Source of the DNA: Sedimentisphaerales bacterium
Lineage (GTDB): Bacteria > Planctomycetota > Phycisphaerae > Sedimentisphaerales > Anaerobacaceae
Direction of reading: 5' to 3'
Length of the DNA stretch: 41,099 nt
Assembly: GCA_016931715.1 (NCBI GenBank)
Contig: JAFGEF010000043.1
Span: 1-41,099 of the forward strand
The number at the start of each line of letters is the position of its first letter. The stretch's first letter is position 1. Below, piece by piece: positions 34,226-41,099 of this stretch. The notes beneath the pieces were generated by a model. The model was not told the DNA's origin and made no database searches. It was given only the letters and a program-made list of their open reading frames with translations. The position numbers were made by a program, and so were the translations under genes.

Positions 34226-35745
34226 TAAAATTTTTGCCTGCTTTTGTAGTTATTCCTCTGCTTACAGCATTTATTTTGCCGCTTTTTAGCAAAAAGAACA
34301 AGGATGCTGCAACAGTTCTGGCTAATATTGTAATTGTGTCACTGCTTGTTTTATCAGTTCTTTTCGTTAATAAAACCGGTGTTTATGTGATGGGGCAGCG
34401 GTCGATTCCATTAGGTATAAATCTTGTTCTTGACGGGTTAAGCTCTTTACTTCTTCTGGCTATCAGTTTTGTCAGCTTTGCGGCTATGCTGTTCAGTATA
34501 AGATATATGGAGCAATATACCGCAAAAACAAAATACCTGAGCCTGTTTATGCTTATGGTAGCGGGAATGAACGGTGTTGTTTTATCAGGTGACATCTTCA
34601 ACCTTTTCGTTTTTCTCGAAGTTGCATCAATAGCGTCTTACTCGCTTGTCGGTTTCGGATGTGAGCATGAAGAGCTTGAAGCGTCCTTCAAGTATATGGT
34701 TTTGGGCAGCATTGCTTCAGCGTTCCTTCTTTTCGGAATAGCTCTTGTTTATGGTAATACAGGTTCACTCAATATGGTCTACATATCAGAAATAATTCAG
34801 CAGACAGGTATGAAAAATGGCCTTGCATTTGCGATGGCATTGTTTATAGTGGGATTCGGATTAAAAGCAGCGTTAGTACCTTTTCATGCTTGGTTGCCCG
34901 ATGCACATCCATCCGCCCCGGCGCCGATTTCAGCTATGCTTTCCGGTGTTCTGATAAAAGCGCTTGGTGTATACGCACTTTGCAGGATAATTTTTAATGT
35001 ATTTGGTCTTTCAATTGCTATAAGTTGGACCCTTGTGGCACTCGGTGTCCTCAGCATGGTTATAGGCGTGTTTCTCGCTGTAGGTCAGTGGGATATGAAA
35101 CGTCTTCTGGCTTATCACAGTATTTCACAGATGGGTTATGTCGTAATGGGCGTAGGTCTTGGTGCATTGATCATAGCTGAGGATGGCAGTAAAATATGGG
35201 CTTCATTAGCAATTATGGGAGGTCTTTTTCATCTAATTAACCATGCCGTATTCAAGTCGTTATTGTTTTTAATGAGCGGCTCAGTCGAAATGGCTACAGG
35301 AACAAGACAGCTTAAAAAGCTTGGAGGTCTTGGGGACGTAATGCCCATAACACGCGCAGTTAGTTTTGTCGCTTCAGCCTCAATAGCAGGTGTGCCTCCT
35401 TTTAATGGCTTCTGGAGCAAGTTGATCCTGGTTGTAAGTGCTGTAGGTGCTGGTTTCTATTGGCTTGCGGGCGTAACGGTTGTCGTGAGCCTGGTGACAC
35501 TAATATCATTTTTGAAGATTCAGAGATATGCTTTTCTCGGAGAACTGCCTGAATATTTACAGCAGGTGAAAGAAAGCAAAGGCTCTATGCTTTATGCAAT
35601 GATTTTTCTTGCTTGTCTTTGTGTTTTTATGGGATTGATTTTACTTGTGCCAAGCTTGCGGGAAAATATTCTTCAGCCTGCTGTTAACGTTCTTATGTCA
35701 GGACAGGGTTATGCTAATACTGTAAAAACGATGGTGCAGCAATAA
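34222..35745 (+). CDS. mrpD: Mrp antiporter subunit D (MnhD/MbhH)
   Basis: A 507-residue, ~14-helix antiporter-like protein of the MrpD/NuoN/MbhH type. Key elements: the Glu in FNLFVFLEVASIASYSLVGFG (TM5), the Lys in GLKAALVPFHAWLPDAHPSAPAPISAMLSG (TM7) and the second-half LYS/HIS region WDMKRLLAYHSISQMGYV. It is the second proton or sodium channel unit of the complex. Length matches MrpD. Co-transcribed and overlapping with mrpC. Confidence 0.95.
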   Translation: MIKFLPAFVVIPLLTAFILPLFSKKNKDAATVLANIVIVSLLVLSVLFVNKTGVYVMGQRSIPLGINLVLDGLSSLLLLAISFVSFAAMLFSIRYMEQYTAKTKYLSLFMLMVAGMNGVVLSGDIFNLFVFLEVASIASYSLVGFGCEHEELEASFKYMVLGSIASAFLLFGIALVYGNTGSLNMVYISEIIQQTGMKNGLAFAMALFIVGFGLKAALVPFHAWLPDAHPSAPAPISAMLSGVLIKALGVYALCRIIFNVFGLSIAISWTLVALGVLSMVIGVFLAVGQWDMKRLLAYHSISQMGYVVMGVGLGALIIAEDGSKIWASLAIMGGLFHLINHAVFKSLLFLMSGSVEMATGTRQLKKLGGLGDVMPITRAVSFVASASIAGVPPFNGFWSKLILVVSAVGAGFYWLAGVTVVVSLVTLISFLKIQRYAFLGELPEYLQQVKESKGSMLYAMIFLACLCVFMGLILLVPSLRENILQPAVNVLMSGQGYANTVKTMVQQ

Positions 35746-35755
35746 AGGACTTGTT

Positions 35756-36259
35756 ATGAGAAGATCGATATATTTAATTCTGTCATTTATTGTATGGATT
35801 CTGTTGACATGGCCTTTTGTTGATGGAAATATCGATTGGCAGGTTGTGGTAGCTGGTATCGTCGCTTCAGCTATTGTAGCTACAATATTCCACGATATAC
35901 TTCCAAAAGAACATCACATTTTTATCTCGCCAATAAGGATCTTTTGGTTTCTGGTATATATTCCTGTTTTTTTCTATTATGTCATCAAAGCCAACTTTGA
36001 TGTTGTCTATCGCGCACTGCATCCTCAAATGCCCATAAAACCTGGAATTGTAAAGATTAAAACGAATCTGAAATCAGAATCAGGAATAACCGCGCTTGCG
36101 AATTCAATTACACTGACCCCAGGTACTCTGACAGTAGATATTACCGATGACGGCTACTTATATATTCACTGGATTAATGTTAAAACAGACAATATTGAAC
36201 AAGCAACAAAAATTATTTCCGAGAGGTTTGAGTGGTTTATAAAAAAGATTTTTGAATAA
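35756..36259 (+). CDS. mrpE: Mrp antiporter subunit E (MnhE/MbhA)
   Basis: A 167-residue protein with two or three N-terminal helices and a soluble C-terminal domain. The MrpE signature GIVKIKTNLKSESGITALANSITLTPGTLTVDI (about residues 98-130) is clear. It belongs to the ion-transport module. AAAGGAC lies before the ATG. Confidence 0.94.
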   Translation: MRRSIYLILSFIVWILLTWPFVDGNIDWQVVVAGIVASAIVATIFHDILPKEHHIFISPIRIFWFLVYIPVFFYYVIKANFDVVYRALHPQMPIKPGIVKIKTNLKSESGITALANSITLTPGTLTVDITDDGYLYIHWINVKTDNIEQATKIISERFEWFIKKIFE

Positions 36260-36271
36260 AAAGAGGTTGAT

Positions 36272-36529
36272 ATGGAGTTGATATTTTATTTTGGCTTGTT
36301 TGTATGCTGCTTTTTGTGCATGTATAGGATAGGCCGCGGGCCTAGCGCTCCGGATAGAACAGTGGCTATCGATATATTGGGTATTGTTATTGTGGGTTTC
36401 TGTGCCTTACTTGGTATTGAGACCGGAAAAGATTTTTATATGAACATTGCTCTTGCCTGGGCGCTGCTGAGTTTTATTGGAACTATAGCTCTGGCAAAAT
36501 TCCTGGAAGGAAAAGATTTTGATGACTGA
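36272..36529 (+). CDS. mrpF: Mrp antiporter subunit F (MnhF/MbhB)
   Basis: An 85-residue, three-helix membrane protein. The family motif RIGRGPSAPDRTVAIDILGI appears at about residues 20-39, followed by the helix with YMNIALAWALLSFIGTIALAKFLEG. Length matches MrpF. AAGAGG precedes the ATG, and its end overlaps the start of mrpG. Confidence 0.95.
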   Translation: MELIFYFGLFVCCFLCMYRIGRGPSAPDRTVAIDILGIVIVGFCALLGIETGKDFYMNIALAWALLSFIGTIALAKFLEGKDFDD

Positions 36530-36878
36530 TATAATAGGTTATATCCTGATAACGATAGGAATTTTGTTTGATATATTCGGCTGCATAGGACTGGTTCGTT
36601 TTCCCGATGTTTATAATCGCTTGCAGGCATCAACAAAATGCGTCACCCTAGGAACTATTTTCCTGCTCATAGGTGTCGCTTTAGTGAGTGCTACGGGAGC
36701 TATCGGAGCCAAATCAATCGTATGTGCAGTTTTTATATTGATTACCTCACCTACAGCCGCACATGCAATCGCCAAAGGAGCTTATGCTTCAGGCGTAAAG
36801 CTATGGGAAAACAGCGTTGTCGATAAGTACGGTGAAGATACATCTAAATTACCAAAGAGTAATTCAGCTTCAGAGTGA
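36522..36878 (+). CDS. mrpG: Mrp antiporter subunit G (MnhG/MbhC)
   Basis: A 118-residue, three-helix protein from the ATG at 36522, overlapping mrpF by eight bases. MrpG hallmarks are GCIGLVRFPDVYNRLQASTKCVTLGTIFLLIGVAL and a third helix FILITSPTAAHAIAKGAY. It completes the Mrp set, so all of A (split), B, C, D, E, F and G are present in this cluster. Confidence 0.95.
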   Translation: MTDIIGYILITIGILFDIFGCIGLVRFPDVYNRLQASTKCVTLGTIFLLIGVALVSATGAIGAKSIVCAVFILITSPTAAHAIAKGAYASGVKLWENSVVDKYGEDTSKLPKSNSASE

Positions 36879-36970
36879 AAAGTTAATAATAAAGCCCGGC
36901 TTGGTCTAAAACTATGCCGTGGCAGTTTTCGTTCGACGTTTCATATCGAATCAGAACTGGAGGTTCTAAA

Positions 36971-37576
36971 TTGCGTTTACCAAAGTTGAGAGAATTAAAA
37001 GAAGCGGTTACGGCTGTCATCTCACCGCGTTTTACAACGAAATTTCCCGCTGAACCGTGTGTTGTGCCCGAAAAATACAGAGGCAAACCAGAAATTGATT
37101 CAGATACCTGCATTGGCTGCGGGGCATGTGTGAATGTCTGTCCCACAAGAGCGCTGACGATGGTCGACGAAACCAAATCAGCTAATCCGCTCAGAACAAT
37201 TACCGTACGTTATGACGCCTGTATTTTTTGCGGCAACTGTCACGAAAACTGTACTACTGAAAAAAGCATTTATTTGACTAATGAGTGGGATCTGGCCGGG
37301 TTGGATAGAGAGGCTATGGTCAAAACTCATGATTACGAACTTCAACTTTGTGAAAATTGCGGTGCCTTGATTGGTACGAAAAAACATCTTGTCTGGCTTT
37401 ATGAAAAACTCGGACCTTTGGCCTATACTAATCCATCATTGCTGATTGCCAAGAGCGGTGAACTAAGTACAGCGCTTCAGGACATCAATCAGCTATCAGA
37501 AAAAGGTGCCCAGGTCAGCAGTTTTATGCAGATACTTTGCCCTAAGTGCAAATGTGAATTAAATATTCAATTGTGA
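36971..37576 (+). CDS. Hydrogenase iron-sulfur subunit, NuoI/MbhN-like
   Basis: About 201 residues from the TTG at 36971, which has the strong CTGGAGG site seven bases upstream; an upstream ATG at 36914 would add 19 residues without such a site. Two [4Fe-4S] motifs, DTCIGCGACVNVCP and DACIFCGNCHENC, match NuoI, HycF, EchF and MbhN. Two further CxxC pairs (LCENCGA and ILCPKCKCEL) in the C-terminal half could bind a metal, a larger extension than in MbhN. It should carry electrons to the small subunit. The 92-base gap before it separates it slightly from mrpG. Confidence 0.9.
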   Translation: MRLPKLRELKEAVTAVISPRFTTKFPAEPCVVPEKYRGKPEIDSDTCIGCGACVNVCPTRALTMVDETKSANPLRTITVRYDACIFCGNCHENCTTEKSIYLTNEWDLAGLDREAMVKTHDYELQLCENCGALIGTKKHLVWLYEKLGPLAYTNPSLLIAKSGELSTALQDINQLSEKGAQVSSFMQILCPKCKCELNIQL

Positions 37577-37590
37577 TTAGTTAATAGTGT

Positions 37591-38121
37591 ATGGTGCTTC
37601 GTGAATCTTCTCCCAACAACGAATCATTGACCATGAACAACCAATCACTTCTTAAGGTTCTTAATCCATTACGGAACTCAAAGACAATAATTCTTGGAGT
37701 AGGAAATGTTCTTAAAGGTGATGACGCTCTTGGTCCATTGGTTTGCGAGAGATTAAAGCCCGAAAAAGTCTCTGCTGAAGTTATAGACGCAGCAACTGTC
37801 CCCGAAAATTATATACAGACAATCATAAAAAAGGCTCCGCAGAATTTGCTCATTATAGACGCGATAGATTTCGCAGCTAAGCCTGGTACTATAAAAATAT
37901 TTGAAGCAGAAAAGTTGAACTCGTTTGCAATATCAACTCATACGCTCTCACCCCGTATATTTATCAATTTGATCTGTCAAAGCATTAAACTGAAGGTTTA
38001 TTTTCTTGGGATCCAGCCTGCCCAAACTCATTTAGGTTCACCTATATCGCAGCGGGTTCAAAAATCAATTGATGTTTTGTCCTGCATTCTTACAGATATC
38101 TTTCAGCGGAAAATATATTAA
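37591..38121 (+). CDS. hycI: HycI-type hydrogenase maturation protease
   Basis: An endopeptidase of 176 residues (162 if the ATG at 37633 is used, which fits the family length better) that trims the C-terminal tail of the [NiFe] large subunit after nickel insertion. Metal-binding and fold markers: GVGNVLKGDDALG (the GxGNxLxxDD motif with the first acidic ligand), DAATVPENY (second Asp) and AISTHTLSP (His ligand). It is the last gene of the cluster and explains the 42-residue tail on the large subunit. The hyp genes for Ni-Fe centre assembly are not in the window. Confidence 0.92.
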   Translation: MVLRESSPNNESLTMNNQSLLKVLNPLRNSKTIILGVGNVLKGDDALGPLVCERLKPEKVSAEVIDAATVPENYIQTIIKKAPQNLLIIDAIDFAAKPGTIKIFEAEKLNSFAISTHTLSPRIFINLICQSIKLKVYFLGIQPAQTHLGSPISQRVQKSIDVLSCILTDIFQRKIY

Positions 38122-38428
38122 CGATTGTAATTTTAAACGAAGTGACGAATCTATTTTTTCAGCTCAGATTCCAAACGTTTTAATATGCTGCATAAACTAA
38201 GCGGCTCGTAAAAATGGTGATGATATTCAATGTACTGTTTCAGATTAAGCAAGTATTATTGTGTTTGTCAAACTTTGCCAATCGATATCCTGTTTTTCCT
38301 GTTAACAAATTTTACAATATACCTTTTCTTTGTGCGAGGATTTTTTACTATATAGGGCCCATTCGGATTGTCTTTAGGTTGTTTCATAAAAGCATCAGTG
38401 ACTTTGACGGAGATGTTGAAATTGTTAA
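38122..38428. other. Intergenic stretch after the hydrogenase cluster
   Basis: About 300 bases. No clear terminator follows the protease gene. A 72-codon open frame (38214-38432) has no ribosome-binding site and atypical composition, although its last residues (SDFDGDVEIVK) look protein-like and end right where the next open frame begins. Confidence 0.4.
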
Positions 38429-38725
38429 ATAAGAGATGGTATTTTTACTGTTCAGTATGAGCGTCTTAATGCCTTTATTACTGTTTATAATTTTAGACTT
38501 GAGCGAGAATGTGACAGAGAATACTCATGGGAATCAAGAGAAACTAAGCTGGAAAAAGTCCTAAAGATGCTGTCAGCTATTGATCTTGAGAAACTTAAAC
38601 TCAATACTGACTCGTTAAAGAAACTCAAAGATGAGATTCTGAAAGATGCTCATGGAGAAGACTGGCTGCGGACAAAAGTACTGTCGTTGGAATATGACGA
38701 TGGCTTTATATATCGATATTCTTAG
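38429..38725 (+). pseudogene. Orphan 98-codon frame without a start codon, probable gene remnant
   Basis: An open frame from an in-frame TAA (38426-38428) to TAG (38723-38725). It has no ATG near its beginning, but its translation looks like real protein: an acidic/basic amphipathic helix region (LEKVLKMLSAIDLEKLKLN, KLKDEILKD) followed by GEDWLRTKVLSLEYDDGFIYRYS. I do not recognise the family. It is most likely the 3' end of a broken gene, perhaps continuing in another frame from the preceding short open frame. TCTGATA (38730-38736) and TATCAGA (38756-38762) just downstream form a weak inverted repeat between the convergent genes. Confidence 0.45.
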
Positions 38726-38779
38726 ACGCTCTGATAGGGTGTGGCTTTTCGTTTTTATCAGATCTTTTGAGTAAAAATC

Positions 38780-40834
38780 TTAACCCAGCTTACCTTTGCT
38801 TTGCATGGTATCGGCCACTTTCTTGAGATTCATTCCCTCAAGGGTTTTTCGTGTTGGCCAGCCGTTCTCCGGGTTGTAACCCTCAAACTTATAGAATCGC
38901 GTTTTAAAGTCCTCGAATTTTTCCCGATCCAGCTTGCGGCCCGCGCCTGTAGCATACTTCCATTTACCGTCAATATACATCGGCATATCGTGCCCCATGC
39001 TCGGCTTATCGTAGATATAGTCGGGATATTTCTCCATATCGCGATGTCTTCCCTGCAGCACCCAGATGGACCTGTCCAGGGTATAGATTTTATGTCCAAG
39101 CTCCATATAATCGGCAAAGGTGCGATTATCGCCGGTTACAGCATTCCAGAACATAGGTTCCGCCTCCGGCGTGGGGCCGCGCCTGTCGGCTGTGTTGTTG
39201 GTAATACACATGGGCCATCGCCAGCCGCAGAAACCTCCGGCGCCAACCCAAAATTTTTCATAATGTTTGATCCATGCAACCTGCTTGACCTTTGAATCAG
39301 AATAAATTCCGGTCGGTCCATCGCTGTGATCCACCATGAAAGGATCTCCCTGGTAGGGGACCATTGCATCGGTATATAGTTTCGCAGCATCTTCGGCTGT
39401 AAGATACGGATCCCCGGTCCAGGCCATCCAGTGGAGAGGATAGTTGGCCATCATGTGCAGCATGAGATCGCGTTCTCCAAGTATGGAACCGTATCCCCAT
39501 TCCGCCTCAATAGCCGGATCATAATGGTTTGCCGTTCCGTAGTAAGCCAAAGTTAGATCTCCGCTGTTGACATCTTCTTTATACCTCCCAATCTTTTCCG
39601 CAAACCGGGCGCAACCTTCCGTCAGATCGTTGCCGATGCCTTCACGTGTAGTGATCTGCCTCATTAGGGCTTCCGCATAAGTAAATGTCCCGGTCAAATC
39701 CAACGGCAGGTCCGTATCAAGCTGTTTTCCTTTTCCCAGAATCCCTTTTTTATGAAGGATTCCAACATAGCTCAATAGAGGCATCAATTGCCAATGCCCG
39801 AGACCGTACCTTTGCATCAGATCATTACCCTGTCTTGTGAATTTGAGTGATCCGTCCACAGTGATGACCATGGTGCCTGCGCAGACCGATTCATTACTAT
39901 CACCTGTTGCAAGTCTCATTCGGCATCCCCTTGGGCAGGATGCACAGGCCGCTGCCCTTGCCGGAGTTAGAGGTAAATCTCGATTAAGTACATTACCGCC
40001 GCTGGGGCGCCCGCTGATCAGGGCATAAGGACCTCCCTTACCGAATCTCTCAGCCTCACGGGGATTATCTACGTTCCATTGAAACTTTCGGAACCAGAGT
40101 CTGGCATCCATAAAGGCCTTGGGATCGGCAATCGGAACATCTCCGGATCCTATGGCACTTATAGCTTTCAGTTTTTTTGTTCCAAAGACGCCTCCGAAAC
40201 CGCAAAGCGCGGCCTGAGATCCAGGGCCGTGGAGGAGCGCACCCAATCGGCTCTTGTTCTCTCCCGCCGGGCCGCAGCATACAACTGCCGGAATCTGAGT
40301 GGTATAGCAATTTTGAGACAGTTCCGCCCATTCGCCATATTTGAATTTCTTGTCGGGCATGACGCGCCGGGAAATCTCCTGCTGTGTGTCCCAGGTATCC
40401 ATGCCCCATATTCCGGCGGCATTTTCGATTGTCACTTTATCGTTGACGATATTGATCCAGACAGGCTCATCGGAAGCCCCTTCGACCACAATGCCATCCC
40501 ATCCGGCGAATTTCAATTGAGCGGTAAAACGCCCTCCGAAATTGCTGTGACCAAACCATTCAACGGGATACAGCATAGGCCCAAGCCCCTGCACCTCGCA
40601 TCTGCCGGAACCCGGCATAAATGTGCCGGAAAAAGGAGAAGCCATCATGATGATGAGGTTCCTTGGATCGAAGGCTTCAAAAGGCAGTTGATCACCCACT
40701 AAATCGAAGAACACGGCCGAACCGATTCCATGGCCGCCGCCAAATTCTATATATTTTTCTGTTGGAATTGTGCTGACTTTTTTTGTAGTCAGGTTTACTC
40801 TTGCTATTTTACCTGTATATCCACCTTTCATCAT
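38780..40834 (-). CDS. Aldehyde:ferredoxin oxidoreductase family protein (tungstoenzyme)
   Basis: A 684-residue member of the AOR family, which uses a tungsten- or molybdenum-bis-pterin cofactor and one [4Fe-4S] cluster. The N-terminal domain shows GYTGKIARVNL and the cofactor-binding PGSGRCEVQGLGP, HSNFGGRFTAQLKFAGWDGIVVEG. Cluster ligands are the CASCPRGC triad plus a distal cysteine, probably in GAGGFCGWRWP. The family covers aldehyde oxidases, the benzoyl-CoA reductase subunit BamB and E. coli YdhV; which one applies is open. It is 30-80 residues longer than the classic AOR. Its stop-start overlap with the upstream ferredoxin gene suggests a functional pair. G+C is higher than in the hydrogenase cluster. 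Confidence 0.9.
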   Translation of the reverse strand: MMKGGYTGKIARVNLTTKKVSTIPTEKYIEFGGGHGIGSAVFFDLVGDQLPFEAFDPRNLIIMMASPFSGTFMPGSGRCEVQGLGPMLYPVEWFGHSNFGGRFTAQLKFAGWDGIVVEGASDEPVWINIVNDKVTIENAAGIWGMDTWDTQQEISRRVMPDKKFKYGEWAELSQNCYTTQIPAVVCCGPAGENKSRLGALLHGPGSQAALCGFGGVFGTKKLKAISAIGSGDVPIADPKAFMDARLWFRKFQWNVDNPREAERFGKGGPYALISGRPSGGNVLNRDLPLTPARAAACASCPRGCRMRLATGDSNESVCAGTMVITVDGSLKFTRQGNDLMQRYGLGHWQLMPLLSYVGILHKKGILGKGKQLDTDLPLDLTGTFTYAEALMRQITTREGIGNDLTEGCARFAEKIGRYKEDVNSGDLTLAYYGTANHYDPAIEAEWGYGSILGERDLMLHMMANYPLHWMAWTGDPYLTAEDAAKLYTDAMVPYQGDPFMVDHSDGPTGIYSDSKVKQVAWIKHYEKFWVGAGGFCGWRWPMCITNNTADRRGPTPEAEPMFWNAVTGDNRTFADYMELGHKIYTLDRSIWVLQGRHRDMEKYPDYIYDKPSMGHDMPMYIDGKWKYATGAGRKLDREKFEDFKTRFYKFEGYNPENGWPTRKTLEGMNLKKVADTMQSKGKLG

Positions 40835-41099
40835 TCTTCACCTCCCGACTTAACCTGCCATGAAAGATCCATCTTCGGGACAACCTCACTGTCATCCACC
40901 AGACCAAGATTTATCCAATGATCATTTCGAAGATTCACGTCATACCCTTCGGTCTCCTTCTGCTCCGGCATGACAGATACGAATTTAATTGCCATCATCG
41001 GGCACGCTTCCACGCAGGCTTGCTTGCCTCCGGGTCCTCCTTTTTCATTCCAAAAAGGAGTGTCTATGCACAAATCGCATTTTGAAGATTTCCACTCAC
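40831..41099 (-). CDS. Ferredoxin-like subunit, partial (cut by window end)
   Basis: The 3' part of a gene that runs off the window; the frame stays open to the last base, so the internal methionine-like start is not the real one. The visible part has KCDLC followed, after a Gly-rich loop, by ACVEACPMMAI, a [4Fe-4S] motif of the HycB/BamC/YdhY type. It overlaps the AOR gene by four bases and probably accepts the electrons released by that enzyme. More clusters are expected in the missing N-terminal part. Confidence 0.85.
   Translation of the reverse strand, partial: EWKSSKCDLCIDTPFWNEKGGPGGKQACVEACPMMAIKFVSVMPEQKETEGYDVNLRNDHWINLGLVDDSEVVPKMDLSWQVKSGGEE

Noticed and set aside
25255..38121. 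Respiratory complex I (Nuo) operon
   Set aside because: Subunits resemble Nuo proteins, but the large subunit keeps all four nickel-binding cysteines, there are no NuoE/F/G genes or quinone-site features, Mrp subunits are present, and a hydrogenase maturation protease closes the cluster.
38214..38432. 72-codon open frame after the hydrogenase cluster
   Set aside because: No ribosome-binding site and a Phe/Ile/Tyr-rich translation typical of AT-rich noncoding DNA; only its last residues look protein-like, so it is mentioned as context for the remnant that follows.

Overview
The window is bacterial, AT-rich (by eye a little over 40% G+C) and gene-dense. It looks like a fragment of an anaerobic or microaerophilic member of the Planctomycetota (Phycisphaerae / Sedimentisphaerales-like). 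The hints are a secreted parallel beta-helix protein, a secretin-N-like protein with a Met-Gly tail, a DUF502 membrane protein, the rplM-rpsI-argC gene order, a flotillin/NfeD pair, Rex, and a large membrane hydrogenase. The phylum is inferred from gene content only; there is no rRNA here to settle it.

Layout. 0.1-4.1 kb (minus strand): aldo/keto reductase, exported transglutaminase-like protein, outer-membrane-type protein, DUF502 protein. 4.4-8.5 kb (plus): NfeD and flotillin, a MITE-like repeat, a voltage-gated K+ channel with a C-terminal zinc ribbon, and an MtfA-type peptidase. 8.7-11.5 kb (minus): secreted beta-helix protein and an isochorismatase-fold protein without its catalytic cysteine. 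11.9-17.8 kb (plus): Met-Gly repeat protein, rplM-rpsI, then argC, a nitrilase-family amidase, an exported protein and argJ. 17.9-20.3 kb: tRNA-Pro, a decayed subtilase fragment and a five-heme cytochrome c. 20.7-22.0 kb: a class C beta-lactamase-fold hydrolase.

22.5-38.1 kb is the centre of interest. A receiver-only response regulator and a RegB-like histidine kinase are followed by rex, which has a good candidate Rex operator just upstream. Then comes a 16-gene unidirectional cluster for a membrane-bound group 4 [NiFe] hydrogenase. It contains the Mbh/Ech core (NuoH-, NuoB-, NuoC-, NuoD- and NuoI-like subunits), a complete set of Mrp antiporter-type subunits, a HyfB/NuoL-like pump subunit, and a soluble module of HydB-like, HydG-like (FAD, NAD(P), [2Fe-2S]) and polyferredoxin proteins, and it ends with a HycI-type maturation protease. 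My inference is that the complex links NAD(P)H and/or ferredoxin to H2 and to H+/Na+ movement, under quinone-redox (RegB-like) and NADH/NAD+ (Rex) control.

38.1-41.1 kb: an orphan reading-frame fragment, then on the minus strand a tungsten-type aldehyde:ferredoxin oxidoreductase family gene and a ferredoxin-like gene cut by the window edge. This last pair is visibly richer in G+C than its neighbours.
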